From the NCBI RefSeq assembly GCF_006443095.1, contig NZ_VFWZ01000004.1, positions 372,450-436,449 on the forward strand: a stretch of 64,000 nucleotides of DNA. Direction: 5' to 3'. The stretch is from Aquimarina algicola (GTDB lineage Bacteria > Bacteroidota > Bacteroidia > Flavobacteriales > Flavobacteriaceae). This document shows, one piece after another, positions 28,301 through 38,267 of this stretch (positions are counted from its first letter, which is position 1; each line of letters opens with the position of its first letter). A program made the translations under genes and the position numbers. The notes beneath the pieces were generated by a model that did no database searches, was not told the DNA's origin, and saw only the letters and a program-made list of their open reading frames with translations.

Positions 28301-30169
28301 GTGAATTACGTATCAGTAGAACATATTGCCAAAGCGTTTGGAGAACGCATTTTATTTAATGATATCTCTTTTGGGATCAATCAAGGGCAAAAAATAGGAT
28401 TTATCGCCAAAAACGGAACAGGAAAAACATCTTTACTCAATATTATTGCAGGTGATGAAGAACCGGATAGCGGACAAGTTGTCTATCGCAAAAACCTGAA
28501 GGTTTCATTCTTACCACAAGAACCAAATCTCGATCCAAACTTAACGATAGAGCAAACTATCTTTGCATCCGATAATGAGATTTTACAAGCCATAAATATT
28601 TATGAAAAAGCATTACTAAATCCCGATGATGCCGAAATGTATCAAAAGGCATTTGAAAAAATGGATGCTTTAAGTGCGTGGGATTTTGAAACACAATATA
28701 AACAGATTTTATTCAAGCTTAAATTAGAAGACTTACAGAAAAAAGTTAGTGAATTATCAGGTGGGCAAAAAAAACGATTAGCTTTGGCTAATATATTGCT
28801 TAGCAAACCCGATTTATTATATCTGGATGAGCCGACAAACCATTTGGATTTAGAAATGATAGAATGGTTAGAAGAGTATTTTGCAAAAGAAAACTTCACT
28901 CTTTTTATGGTTACTCATGATCGCTATTTTCTTGAGAATGTTTGTAATGAAATTGTAGAATTAGAAGCAGGTCAATTGTATAGTTACAAAGGTAACTACG
29001 CTTATTATTTGGATAATAAAGAAGCTCGAATTGCCAATGAGCAAATCGCTACCGATAAAGCAAAACAACTCTACAAAAAAGAGTTAGATTGGATGCGTAG
29101 ACAGCCTAAAGCACGTACTACAAAATCTAAATCAAGGATAGATGATTTTTATGAGATCAAAGAAAGAGCACACAAACGTCGTAATGATCATCAAGTACAA
29201 CTAGAAATCAATATGGAACGTATGGGGAGTAAAATCCTCGAAATTCATAAAGTATCCAAAAGTTTTGGAGACCTAAAACTTCTGGATCAATTTGATTATG
29301 TATTCAAAAAAGGAGAACGTGTCGGGATTATTGGTAAAAATGGTACCGGAAAATCAACATTTCTAAATATGATTACCGGAGCCTTACTGCCCGATCAAGG
29401 TAAAATCATAATTGGAGATACCATAAAGTTCGGATACTATACGCAAAGTGGAATCAATATTAAGCAAGGTCAAAAAGTAATCGATGTCATAAGAGAATTT
29501 GGAGATTATATTCCTCTAAAAAAAGGAAGACAAATCTCTGCACAGCAATTATTAGAACGTTTTTTATTTGATCGCAAAAAACAATATGATTTTGTTGAAA
29601 AATTAAGTGGTGGCGAAAGAAAAAGACTCTACCTATGTACCGTACTAATTCAAAATCCCAATTTTTTAATCCTTGATGAGCCTACCAATGATCTAGATAT
29701 TGTTACACTCAATGTTTTAGAAAACTTTTTACTTGATTTTCCGGGATGTCTTATTGTCGTTTCTCACGATAGGTATTTTATGGATAAAATTGTAGATCAT
29801 TTATTTGTATTCAAAGGGCAAGGGATTATACAGGACTTTCCTGGTAATTATACTGATTATAGAATTTATGATAGTAGCAAAGCGCCTGATCAAAAAACAA
29901 ATGAATCTTCTGAACCAAAAGCAAAAAATGATTGGAAAAAAGATAATAAGGCAGCCTTATCATATAATGAACAAAAAGAATTTAATAGAATTGAAAGAGA
30001 CCTCAAAAAATTAGAACTCAAAAGGAAAGAAATAGAGAATTTATTTAATGAAGGTGTACTTGAAGGAGATAAGATCAATGAAGAATCTAAAAAGCTAGAA
30101 AAAATCATTCAAGAAATAGAAGAATGCGAAATGCGCTGGTTCGAGCTTTCTGAAAAAATGGAAAGTTAA
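28301..30169 (+). CDS. ABC-F ATPase, Uup-like
   Basis: The gene encodes 622 residues from a GTG start (NYVSVEHIAKAFGE). It has two ATP-binding domains without membrane segments: Walker A IAKNGTGKTSLLN and IGKNGTGKSTFLN, signatures LSGGQKKRLALANILL and LSGGERKRLYLC, Walker B LLYLDEPTNHLDL and FLILDEPTNDLDI. Between them lies the ABC-F linker (~240-300). The C-terminal ~65 residues form a charged coiled coil, as in Uup. ABC-F proteins act on the ribosome or on branched DNA structures; the coiled coil favours Uup. It is followed after 37 bp by the methyltransferase-like gene. Confidence 0.92.
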   Translation: MNYVSVEHIAKAFGERILFNDISFGINQGQKIGFIAKNGTGKTSLLNIIAGDEEPDSGQVVYRKNLKVSFLPQEPNLDPNLTIEQTIFASDNEILQAINIYEKALLNPDDAEMYQKAFEKMDALSAWDFETQYKQILFKLKLEDLQKKVSELSGGQKKRLALANILLSKPDLLYLDEPTNHLDLEMIEWLEEYFAKENFTLFMVTHDRYFLENVCNEIVELEAGQLYSYKGNYAYYLDNKEARIANEQIATDKAKQLYKKELDWMRRQPKARTTKSKSRIDDFYEIKERAHKRRNDHQVQLEINMERMGSKILEIHKVSKSFGDLKLLDQFDYVFKKGERVGIIGKNGTGKSTFLNMITGALLPDQGKIIIGDTIKFGYYTQSGINIKQGQKVIDVIREFGDYIPLKKGRQISAQQLLERFLFDRKKQYDFVEKLSGGERKRLYLCTVLIQNPNFLILDEPTNDLDIVTLNVLENFLLDFPGCLIVVSHDRYFMDKIVDHLFVFKGQGIIQDFPGNYTDYRIYDSSKAPDQKTNESSEPKAKNDWKKDNKAALSYNEQKEFNRIERDLKKLELKRKEIENLFNEGVLEGDKINEESKKLEKIIQEIEECEMRWFELSEKMES

Positions 30170-30206
30170 TTCGTCATATAATCAAAGTACCAAAATAAGA
30201 TTACTA

Positions 30207-30788
30207 ATGTTATTCCTAATTAAAGAGTATTGTAAATTTCTCTTTGCATCTACAAATCAACATGGGGTACACTCTCCTTTTGTGTATGGATTAGTTACAA
30301 AATGCTTTTACGATACCAAAAAGAAGTTATCTTATTCTGACATTATTCCTTTTTATAGAGAATTTCATCAAATACTTCCTTTCAATCTTAAAGTTACAAA
30401 GCTTTTAAATCGTATCATCCCATATCTAAAGATTAAAAAAATTCTTATCGTTTCTGACCGATTTGAAGAGATCAAAACTATATTTACTTCTGGAAATGAT
30501 TCATTAAAAATAGATAGTCAAATTGAAGAAAAAAATTCTTATGACCTCATTTATTTGGATCTAGATGAAACATATCCTAAAAAAAATGTTTTAAAGCCTC
30601 TGCTTAGCACTATGCATAATGATAGTATCATCATTATAAATAAACCTCATAAAAGTGAAGAACATAATTTTTTTTGGGAAAAGGTAAAAGAAACTCCTGA
30701 AGTAAAAGTTACTATCGATAGCTATCTATTAGGATTTGTATTTTTTAGAAAAGAACAAGTAAAAGAGCATTTTAACATCAGAATATAA
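30207..30788 (+). CDS. Methyltransferase-like protein, possibly degenerate
   Basis: The gene encodes 193 residues. The start IKEYCKFLFASTNQHGVHSP then FVYGLVTKCFYD is the N-terminal signature of a Bacteroidota family annotated as class I SAM-dependent (O-)methyltransferase. The usual glycine-rich SAM motif (E/DxGxGxG) is not visible. The corresponding stretch reads LKIKKILIVSDRFEEIKTIF, and the protein is shorter than typical members. A Rossmann-like remainder (YDLIYLDLDETYPKKNVLKP) persists. It may have lost methyl transfer or act on something else. It follows the ABC-F gene closely, so co-transcription is likely. Confidence 0.65.
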   Translation: MLFLIKEYCKFLFASTNQHGVHSPFVYGLVTKCFYDTKKKLSYSDIIPFYREFHQILPFNLKVTKLLNRIIPYLKIKKILIVSDRFEEIKTIFTSGNDSLKIDSQIEEKNSYDLIYLDLDETYPKKNVLKPLLSTMHNDSIIIINKPHKSEEHNFFWEKVKETPEVKVTIDSYLLGFVFFRKEQVKEHFNIRI

Positions 30789-30823
30789 AAAAAGCTCGAA
30801 AATAGTATTACTATTTCCAAGCT
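30789..30823 (-). terminator. Terminator of the first PAS gene
   Basis: AAGCTCGAAAATAG and CTATTTCCAAGCTT form a 14-bp stem with two mismatches and a 5-nt loop. On the minus strand it ends in a run of seven T. It lies 27 bp beyond the PAS gene stop. Confidence 0.65.
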
Positions 30824-30849
30824 TCATCCCTATCTATAAACAAAACTAC

Positions 30850-31446
30850 TTATCTAAACATTCTTGAAAATACAGATTTACGTTTGTGATATTGTAAATC
30901 TTTAGGATCATACGTGCTCTTTTCTCCAGCCAGGCATATTTCTTCTATATATTGGTCATAAGTCATATTTTTTTCTTCGAGAAAACCAAAAAGATATTTT
31001 TCTGCTACCTCGATACCGCTAGCTTGCTCTACAGAAAGTATTTTTTTATACAAATGGTCTATTTTCTCAATTGTCTCTCTTGGTGGTGCTTTTCTCCTCG
31101 CTACAAAAGAAACTATTTCTCCTGTATCATCAGTTTTTACATCAAAATCTGTAATTACCCAATAATACCTACCATCTTTTGCTAAGTTTTTTATTATCGC
31201 GTGTATATTTTTCTTTGCGTTGAGATGTTCCCACAATAATTTAAAAATAACTTTTGGCATATCAGGATGACGTACTGCATTATGAGGTTGACCAATCAAT
31301 TCGTGTTCTTCATATCCGCAAATTTCTATAAAATAATCATTAGCATACTCAATGATTCCTTTTGGGTTTGCTTTACTCATAATCATCTTCTTGTCATCCA
31401 AGGCAATTTCTACATTGATAGGCTCGGGGCGTTTTAGTATTTTCAT
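30850..31446 (-). CDS. Single PAS-domain protein, Aer-type
   Basis: The gene encodes 198 residues, no membrane segment or output domain. The PAS domain (~20-125) contains ANPKGIIEYANDYFIEICGY, ELIGQPHNAVRHPDMPKVIF, and GRYYWVITDFDVKTDDTGEI. The RHPDMP segment and the YWV motif are those of the FAD-binding PAS of aerotaxis receptors. The C-terminal ~70 residues are helical. A redox or oxygen sensing role by flavin is an inference; the signalling partner is unknown. It is the first of three related tandem genes and shares its whole length with the one at 31893. Confidence 0.85.
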   Translation of the reverse strand: MKILKRPEPINVEIALDDKKMIMSKANPKGIIEYANDYFIEICGYEEHELIGQPHNAVRHPDMPKVIFKLLWEHLNAKKNIHAIIKNLAKDGRYYWVITDFDVKTDDTGEIVSFVARRKAPPRETIEKIDHLYKKILSVEQASGIEVAEKYLFGFLEEKNMTYDQYIEEICLAGEKSTYDPKDLQYHKRKSVFSRMFR

Positions 31447-31892
31447 ATTTGTGTATTATTAATAATTAATGTGAAACTAATTTTAACCGTAACTATGAAA
31501 CAAAGTTTAATCAATCCTTTATCTCTAACTTATCTTCAAATACTTAATAACAATCATCAATTCTATTTATAATTAATTTCATAATAAATTTGGGTAATAA
31601 TCTATCTATTATTAGTTGGGTTTCATAATGTATAATCTTTGAAAATCCAGAGCATTCAAAAAATTTATTCTATCATTATTTCACAAAAGAAGTAAACTAA
31701 CTTGATGCAAACTCAAAGGTACCTAACCATTATACAATACTAGATTTTAAGGCAAGTTTCAGAGAATTAAACTCAACAATGCGGATTAAAACAAAGCCCA
31801 AAGTTTATCATGTAAAAAATCTTTAGGCTTGTATGGTTTAAAATCAAAAAAATTAAATTCTAAGTATAATTTTATATCAAATAGAATTGATA
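31447..31892. other. 446-bp gap between PAS genes, no gene seen
   Basis: I see no open frame with coding character on either strand and no clear hairpin. The stretch presumably holds the promoter of the downstream PAS gene at 30850-31446. The part next to 31892 is the 3' side of the second PAS gene. Confidence 0.6.
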
Positions 31893-32489
31893 CTATCTGA
31901 ATAGTCTTACAAATAATCCTTTTCTCTTATGGTACTGTAGTTCTTTTAAGTCGACAGGTTTCTTTTCTTCAGATAAGCATATATCTTCTATAAATTCATC
32001 ATAAGTCATTCCTTTTTCTTCTAAAAACCCGACTAAATACTTTTCAGAGACTTCAACACCTCTAGACTCTTCAATAGATAAGAGTTTTTTATACAAAGAA
32101 CTTACTTTTTCTATAGTCTCTCTTGGGGGTGCTTTTCTTCTTGCAAAAAGAGAAACGATATCTCCTACCTCATCTACTTTTACTTCAAAATCGGTAATTA
32201 CCCAATAATATCTACCATCTTTTGCGAGATTCTTTACTAATGCATGAATATTTTCTTTGGCTTGTAACCTTTGCCATAACCACTTAAAAATAACTTTTGG
32301 CATGTCTGGATGCCGAATCACATTGTGTGGCTGTCCTATTAATTCATGTTCTTCATATCCACATATTTGCATAAAGTAATCATTGGCATACTCTATAATT
32401 CCTTTTGGATCTGTTTTACTCATGATTGTCTCTTTAGGATCTAAGACAATTTCTACATCAATAGGTTCAGGTCGTTTTAGTACTTTCAT
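31893..32489 (-). CDS. Single PAS-domain protein, Aer-type, paralogue of 30850-31446
   Basis: The gene encodes 198 residues from the ATG at 32489; a longer frame starts at 32549, but the shorter product aligns end to end with its neighbour (MKVLKRPEP vs MKILKRPEP). PAS motifs: TDPKGIIEYANDYFMQICGY, ELIGQPHNVIRHPDMPKVIF and GRYYWVITDFEVKVDEVGDI. The C-terminal helical part (~128-198) ends with a basic KRKGLFVRLFR. There is no kinase, methyl-accepting or other output domain. Likely a recent tandem duplication. Function is inferred as a flavin-type redox sensor. Confidence 0.85.
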   Translation of the reverse strand: MKVLKRPEPIDVEIVLDPKETIMSKTDPKGIIEYANDYFMQICGYEEHELIGQPHNVIRHPDMPKVIFKWLWQRLQAKENIHALVKNLAKDGRYYWVITDFEVKVDEVGDIVSLFARRKAPPRETIEKVSSLYKKLLSIEESRGVEVSEKYLVGFLEEKGMTYDEFIEDICLSEEKKPVDLKELQYHKRKGLFVRLFR

Positions 32490-32664
32490 ATCATAGTTAA
32501 TTTGGTTATTCAAGATTTGAGACAAAACTAAATGCAAATTGACTATCAAAAAATGACAAAAGTCATAGTATTACTAAGTTATTTATAGCACAAAAACCTT
32601 ATCAAACAACTCATAATCAAATATATATAAAAAAATAAGGGAAGCCATCAACAAAAGAACGTTT

Positions 32665-32713
32665 AAAAAGTAATTTCCCTTCATAATATAAATATGAAAG
32701 GAAATTACTTTTT
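32665..32713 (-). terminator. Long hairpin terminator after the divergent PAS gene
   Basis: The arms at 32665-32685 and 32693-32713 pair at 20 of 21 positions (AAAAAGTAATTTCC.../...GGAAATTACTTTTT). It sits 62 bp beyond the stop of the minus-strand gene at 32775. Confidence 0.8.
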
Positions 32714-32774
32714 ATGGGTTTCATAAATAAACAGATTAGAATACTTTCTACTACTCAATTAAACTCGTTTAAAA

Positions 32775-33293
32775 TTAATTGAGTAATAATTTGTTTTCGT
32801 AGGTATCGGCTAGACAATCTTCGACATATTCGTCAAGTGTTTTGTGCTTTTTACTTAAAAAATCGGTCATATATTTTTCAGAAACCTCTATTCCCATAGA
32901 TTTTTCTATAGATATGAGCTTTCTAAAAAATTCTTTTAAAACAAGGTGTTTTTCATTTGATGAAATTTCACTTTTTCTTGAAAAAGCAATAATTTTTCCT
33001 GAGTTATCAAATTTTGGTTTAATTTCTGTAACTGTCCAATGATTCACACCTGTATCTGTGTTGTCTTTTAGTAAAGTTCGTATTGATTTTCCGCTACATA
33101 ATTTTACCCAGATATGTCGTAAAATTACTTTAGGAATACTCAAATCACAAGTAGCAATATTACTATTGATAACTTCGTCTGTATTATAATGATCTCTTTT
33201 AATAAAATCATTTGTTTTTTCTCTTTCTTCTGTTGCAACAATGTCTGCTTCTTTTATGACTGCATCATCAGCCAAATTAGCTCGTATATTCAT
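32775..33293 (-). CDS. Divergent PAS-like protein, third member of the tandem set
   Basis: The gene encodes 172 residues. It aligns weakly with the two PAS neighbours: SIPKVILRHIWVKLCSGKSI corresponds to their MPKVIF..LW.. segment, VNHWTVTEIKPKFDNSGKII to YYWVITDF..., and the C-terminal KLISIEKSMGIEVSEKYMTD to LLSIEESRGVEVSEKYLVG. The HPD of the RHPDMP motif and the first PAS strands are lost, so flavin binding is doubtful. It may be a diverging or decaying copy. It has no other recognisable domain. Confidence 0.75.
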   Translation of the reverse strand: MNIRANLADDAVIKEADIVATEEREKTNDFIKRDHYNTDEVINSNIATCDLSIPKVILRHIWVKLCSGKSIRTLLKDNTDTGVNHWTVTEIKPKFDNSGKIIAFSRKSEISSNEKHLVLKEFFRKLISIEKSMGIEVSEKYMTDFLSKKHKTLDEYVEDCLADTYENKLLLN

Positions 33294-33586
33294 AATAAGA
33301 TTTTTGTGTTTTAAATGCTTTAGGTAAAAATACCCCTACATCATATGTCAAAAAATGACAAAAATCATGACCCTTTGCTACACAGAAGATCTCATTGTTA
33401 AACTTTTGTATAAAAAACATCTTCCTCTAAAAATTTTTAACATTATAATATTTTATCTAAGCATATACTGTAACAACAATGCCTCTAAGGCGTCATATTG
33501 CTTATAGTGTTTTAACTAATTATACGGTTGGGATCAAAATCACATCAATCTAAAATTGTATCTTAACCCTCTTTGAAGAATACTTT

Positions 33587-34273
33587 ATGCAAAATGTTAT
33601 AGAAATCAGAGGAATCATTAGAAACTTTCAATTAGGTCAAGAGACTGTTTATGTTTTAAAAGGGATTGATCTTGATATTGCACGTGGAGAGTATGTAGCA
33701 ATCATGGGACCTTCGGGCTCAGGAAAATCTACATTAATGAATCTTTTGGGTTGTCTTGACACTCCTACTTCTGGTAGTTATATCCTTAATGGTAACGATG
33801 TAAGTAAAATGACTGATAATGAATTGGCGGATATTAGAAATAAGGAAATTGGTTTTGTATTCCAAACATTTAATCTTTTACCTAGAACTACCGCTTTGGA
33901 TAATGTAGCTTTACCTATGGTATACGCAGGTATCTCCAAAAAAGATAGAGTTGTAAGAGCAGAAGAGGTATTAACAGATGTCGGTCTTTCTGATCGTATG
34001 GATCATAAACCTAATCAATTATCAGGAGGACAAAGGCAGCGTGTTGCAGTTGGAAGAGCACTAGTAAATAAACCCTCTATAATATTAGCAGATGAACCCA
34101 CAGGGAATTTAGATTCTAAAACTTCTTTAGAGATTATGCAATTATTCGATGAAATTCATGCTGCAGGAAATACTGTAATTCTAGTTACTCACGAAGAAGA
34201 AGTTGCAGATCATGCACATAGAGTGATTCGTTTAAGAGATGGCATGATAGAAAGCGATGTAAGAAACAAATAA
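33587..34273 (+). CDS. ABC transporter ATPase, LolD/MacB type
   Basis: The gene encodes 228 residues: Walker [22 protein letters not shown]-loop [19 protein letters not shown], signature [15 protein letters not shown], Walker [17 protein letters not shown], and H-loop [23 protein letters not shown] and the LGCLD extension are typical of the MacB/LolD group, which drives mechanotransmission-type export of lipoproteins, antibiotics or peptides with FtsX-like permeases. No permease gene is adjacent. A weak promoter-like TTG (33528)-N20-TAAAATTG lies upstream. Confidence 0.92.
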   Translation: MQNVIEIRGIIRNFQLGQETVYVLKGIDLDIARGEYVAIMGPSGSGKSTLMNLLGCLDTPTSGSYILNGNDVSKMTDNELADIRNKEIGFVFQTFNLLPRTTALDNVALPMVYAGISKKDRVVRAEEVLTDVGLSDRMDHKPNQLSGGQRQRVAVGRALVNKPSIILADEPTGNLDSKTSLEIMQLFDEIHAAGNTVILVTHEEEVADHAHRVIRLRDGMIESDVRNK

Positions 34274-34396
34274 AATTACTCACTATTGTCCTGATACCTT
34301 ATCAACAGATATCTTAAATCAGAAAATTGCAATAAATACAAAGTATTATAGTTAAGTCTAATTTTGTATTTTGGTGACTTATTATAATCAAAATTC

Positions 34397-35854
34397 ATGC
34401 AGCCCATTCATATTTTACTCCTAATCGCTTGCTACTTTGGAATACTTCTATTAATCTCTTATTTCACGGGTAAAAATGCAGAAAATGATGCTTTTTTTAG
34501 AGCGAATAAACAATCCCCTTGGTATATCGTAGCTTTTGGTATGATTGGAGCATCTCTAAGCGGTGTTACCTTTATATCTGTCCCAGGATGGGTAGAAGGC
34601 TCTCAATTTAGTTACATGCAGGTCGTATTAGGTTTTTTTGCAGGGTATTTTATAGTTGCATTTGTATTAATGCCAATTTATTATAAATTAAATGTCACAT
34701 CAATTTATCAGTTTCTAGAACAACGATTTGGTATCGTAAGTTATAAAACTGGTGCTTTTTTCTTTTTTATATCCAGAGTACTTGGTGCTGCTTTTAGATT
34801 ATATCTGGTAGCTATTGTATTACAAAAATATGTTTTTGATGAGTGGAATGTGCCTTTTGAAATTACTGTAATTCTTTCTATAGTTTTAATTTGGGTATAC
34901 ACTTTCAAAGGAGGAATCAAAACTATCGTTTGGACAGATACCTTACAAACCTTATTTATGCTTTTAGCCGTCGCAGTTGCTATTTATTATATTAACAATA
35001 GTATCGATTGGTCTTTTTCTGATTTTTTGCATGCAGAAGATCTAAAAAAATATAATGACATATTTGTTTTTGACAGCTTTCTTGTAAAGAATCATTTTTT
35101 CAAATCTTTTATCGGAGGAATGTTCATCACAATTTGTATGACGGGATTAGATCAAGACATGATGCAAAAAAACCTGACTTGTCGTAATTTGAAAGATGCA
35201 CAAAAAAACATGATTTCATTTAGTACTATTCTTATTGTAGTCAATTTTGTGTTTCTAACACTAGGAGCTTTATTATTTATTTATGCAGAGAGATTTGATA
35301 TCGCTATCCCTGTTGTAGATGGTAAGGTAAAAACCGATTTATTATTTCCAGAAATTGCTATAACTGGAGGGTTAGGTATTATGTTAACCATTTTCTTCCT
35401 TTTAGGTTTAATTGCTGCGGCATATAGTAGTGCTGATAGTGCTTTAACCTCTCTTACAACTTCATTTTGCGTTGATTTTTTAGCAATAGAGAAAAAAGAT
35501 AAAGATGATCAAATTAAGACTCGAAAAATAACTCATATTCTGATGAGTTTGGTATTAATTGTTGTGATTATCATATTTAAATATGTACTTAATGAAAATG
35601 TAATTAGTAATTTACTTACTGTAGCAACATACACTTATGGACCATTATTAGGATTGTATGCATTTGGTATCTTTACAAAATACAAAATACATGACAAATA
35701 CAGTTGGATAGTAGCATTATGTTCTTTGCTTATTACTATAGTTATTGCTAATATTCCTCCAAAATTACTCGGAGGTTATCAAATAGGATATGAATTATTA
35801 CCTTTTAATGGATTGATGACTTTTATTGGGCTAATATTGATTCGTCGAAAGTAG
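34397..35854 (+). CDS. Sodium:solute symporter (SSS family)
   Basis: The gene encodes 485 residues with about 13 membrane helices. The N-terminus ([40 protein letters not shown]) and the helix-5/6 region ([17 protein letters not shown]) are characteristic of the SSS/SLC5 fold. [19 protein letters not shown] corresponds to the Na2-site helix. The transported solute cannot be deduced. The 3' end overlaps the convergent CoA-binding gene by 24 bp. Confidence 0.92.
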   Translation: MQPIHILLLIACYFGILLLISYFTGKNAENDAFFRANKQSPWYIVAFGMIGASLSGVTFISVPGWVEGSQFSYMQVVLGFFAGYFIVAFVLMPIYYKLNVTSIYQFLEQRFGIVSYKTGAFFFFISRVLGAAFRLYLVAIVLQKYVFDEWNVPFEITVILSIVLIWVYTFKGGIKTIVWTDTLQTLFMLLAVAVAIYYINNSIDWSFSDFLHAEDLKKYNDIFVFDSFLVKNHFFKSFIGGMFITICMTGLDQDMMQKNLTCRNLKDAQKNMISFSTILIVVNFVFLTLGALLFIYAERFDIAIPVVDGKVKTDLLFPEIAITGGLGIMLTIFFLLGLIAAAYSSADSALTSLTTSFCVDFLAIEKKDKDDQIKTRKITHILMSLVLIVVIIIFKYVLNENVISNLLTVATYTYGPLLGLYAFGIFTKYKIHDKYSWIVALCSLLITIVIANIPPKLLGGYQIGYELLPFNGLMTFIGLILIRRK

Positions 35855-36193
35855 TACTAGTGTGCACGCCTCCTCTACCTGTATTCCATTTTTTTCAAAC
35901 ATCGCATATACTGCATTGTTTTCTGTACCTGGATTAAAAATAAGTCGTCTAGGGCTTAATTCGATAATAAAATTATAATAAGATTCTTGTTTACTAGGGT
36001 GTAGATATAAGCTTATCGTATCTATATCTTTAATTCCCTCTATCGAAGTTTGAATAGGTACTCCTGCTACAGAGCCTGTTTTTAAACCGACTGCAACTAC
36101 TTCATGATTATGCTTCACCAAGCTTTGAATAGCTAGATTCGAATACCTTTCTTTTTTTAAAGAAGCTCCTAATATCAAGGTTCTCTTTTTCAT
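35831..36193 (-). CDS. CoA-binding protein (YccU-like)
   Basis: The gene encodes 120 residues of a single Rossmann-like CoA-binding domain: [70 protein letters not shown] and [10 protein letters not shown]. The family binds coenzyme A or a related nucleotide; its physiological role is unknown. It ends inside the last 24 bases of the symporter gene on the other strand. Confidence 0.9.
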   Translation of the reverse strand: MKKRTLILGASLKKERYSNLAIQSLVKHNHEVVAVGLKTGSVAGVPIQTSIEGIKDIDTISLYLHPSKQESYYNFIIELSPRRLIFNPGTENNAVYAMFEKNGIQVEEACTLVLLSTNQY

Positions 36194-36433
36194 TTTTTAG
36201 ATTAATTTAAAGAATAAAGCCATTACTGTTTACATTTTGCCAATACGAGAATATAAACGTTAAAAACATCTCTAAAAATGTTAAAACATCTCATAATTTG
36301 TAACGTATTTCTAGCCTTCACGTCTCTTTAAGTATAAAGTTAAGGTTTTTCATAAATTTAGTTAGTTAGTTACGAAATAATAATCAGATTTTATTCATAG
36401 TTGATGGTTAGTGTTACTATTTGGTTATTATAG

Positions 36434-36470
36434 AAAACCGTCTCTACAAGTAGAGACGGTTTTTATTTTA
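36434..36470 (+). terminator. Strong terminator without an upstream gene (orphan)
   Basis: AAAACCGTCTCTAC (36434-36447) and GTAGAGACGGTTTT (36450-36463) form a perfect 14-bp stem, followed by a T-rich tract on the plus strand. The nearest plus-strand gene ends 580 bp upstream, and the CoA-binding gene is read away from it. The 240 bp before it have no open frame, so a short non-coding transcript is possible. The remaining part of 36194-36678 carries the vgrG promoter. Confidence 0.75.
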
Positions 36471-36590
36471 TACCATTAATACCATACATAATCAAGCCTT
36501 CTACCTAATTCTCACAGCTTGCAGTTAGCCAACTCACACAATTAATAATAATCCACAAAAAACTTTTTTATCAATAGTCAATACTAATAT

Positions 36591-36635
36591 CCCTGAAAAC
36601 AGGGTTGTATCCATATCTGTCTATTTATACTTTTA
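36591..36635 (+). promoter_or_regulatory. vgrG1 promoter with CCCTG-AAAA-CAGGG inverted repeat
   Basis: CCCTGAAAACAGGG (36591-36604) is a 5-bp inverted repeat directly followed by TTG (36605-36607), 20 bp, and TACTTTTA (36628-36635), matching the Bacteroidota TTG/TAnnTTTG pattern. The same arrangement with the same spacing precedes the second vgrG (44598-44642). Conservation in both copies supports a shared promoter and possible operator. Confidence 0.6.
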
Positions 36636-36678
36636 CAATAAATGTTTTTCACGCAACTTATAAAATTTAAAATCTAGC

Positions 36679-38267
36679 ATGGCACTTCAATCAAAGATTC
36701 AACTATTTATAGGAGGGGTTCCTATATTAGCTTTTAAAAGTATATCACTAGAACAAGAAATAGATCAACATCATGATCTGGAGTTAGTATGTAGAAAAGA
36801 TGTCCTGGAAAATATAACCAGCACATCCGATGATGAAAGTAAAGATTATCTCGGACAAATCTTAGTCCTTAAAATAACCTCATTAAATACCTTTAAAGCA
36901 TATAAAGAACTTAAGTTCAAAGGAGTGGTAACAGAAGTAAAAAGTACCAATGGATTTTTGTACCAACACTCTGATCTGATTGTGATCAAAGCAAAAAGCT
37001 GTTCTATTATCACTGATGACGGACCTCATTTTGCATCCTATAGTGATGCCAGCTTAGCGAATATCATTGATAATACTTTTCAGCTATACGATAGATCAAA
37101 ATTAAATACAGTAATCAACCCCGGGTTCTCTGATACACTTCATTACAGTGTGCAAAATGGAGAAAGTAGCTTTCAATATGCTAGTCGTCTGGCAAAACAA
37201 TATGGTGAATGGTTCTATTATGATGGAGAAGATCTTGTATTTGGAAAACCCAAAGATAATGAGCAAGTACTCTTGAACTATGGGCAGGATCTTCAGGAAT
37301 TCTCAAGAAATATCAATCCAAGATCCAATAGCTATGCCTTCTTTACTAACGATTATCTCAATGATCAACAACATGAATTAGCAACACAGGCTGTAAACAC
37401 AGGAATGAACAGCTATAACGGATTTGCTTCTAAAAAAAGTGAAGAAATATACCCTCACAAAACTAATGTATTTATAAACACCTACAATGATCCACAAATT
37501 AAACAACGACTTGATACACTTGTAGAACAACAGAAAAAATCTGAAGAAATCAATCAGGTGATTATGAGTGGAAAAAGTGATAATCCGGGAGTAAGTTTAG
37601 GAAAAGTAGTCAAAATACAAAATGGTCCAGGAGACTATACCTTTAGAATCACCAAAATAAAACACGAAACAACAGAAAACGGAAAATACAGTAATACCTT
37701 TGAGGGAGTATCTATAGCACAAGATGCGTCGCCAAAAACAAACATACGTTTACATCCAAAAAGTGATCATCAGGTAGCAATAGTCACTGATAATGCCGAC
37801 CCAGAGGGATTAAGTAGAATAAAAGTACAGTTCTACTGGCAAAAACCTTTAGGGGAGTTCACCCCATGGTTAAGGGTATTAACACCACACTCAGGAGGAG
37901 AAAAAGGATTTCATTTTATCCCGGAAATTGGAGAAGAAGTACTCATAGGATTTGAAGGCGGTAATGCTGAAAGACCTTTTGTAATGGGAACATTATACAA
38001 CGGAAACGCAAAATCCGCAGGATGGAATACCAAAAATAATGATGTCAAAGCCATAAGAACTCGTAGCGGGCATACTATAGAACTTAATGATGCCGATGGT
38101 AAAGAGTTCATCACAATCATTGACCAAAATGCAAATACAATACATATTGACACAGCCAATAACAACATTACCATTACAGCACTAGAAAAAATGACTCTCA
38201 ATGCTAAAAATTTTGAGATGAATGTAGAGCAAGATGCTACTTTTAATATAGGGCAAAATACCAAAAT
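36679..38267. repeat. 1589-bp direct repeat, left copy (vgrG1 body)
   Basis: This stretch is colinear and nearly identical with 44686-46274, with no length change and only scattered single-base changes. The protein differs at only four residues (102, 109, 125, 128) over the first ~529. The copies are 8007 bp apart and in direct orientation. Homology stops sharply at codon ~530. Confidence 0.9.

Noticed and set aside
33587..34273. MacAB-type efflux operon
   Set aside because: The ATPase is typical of the group, but no FtsX-like permease or periplasmic adaptor follows; the next gene is a sodium symporter.
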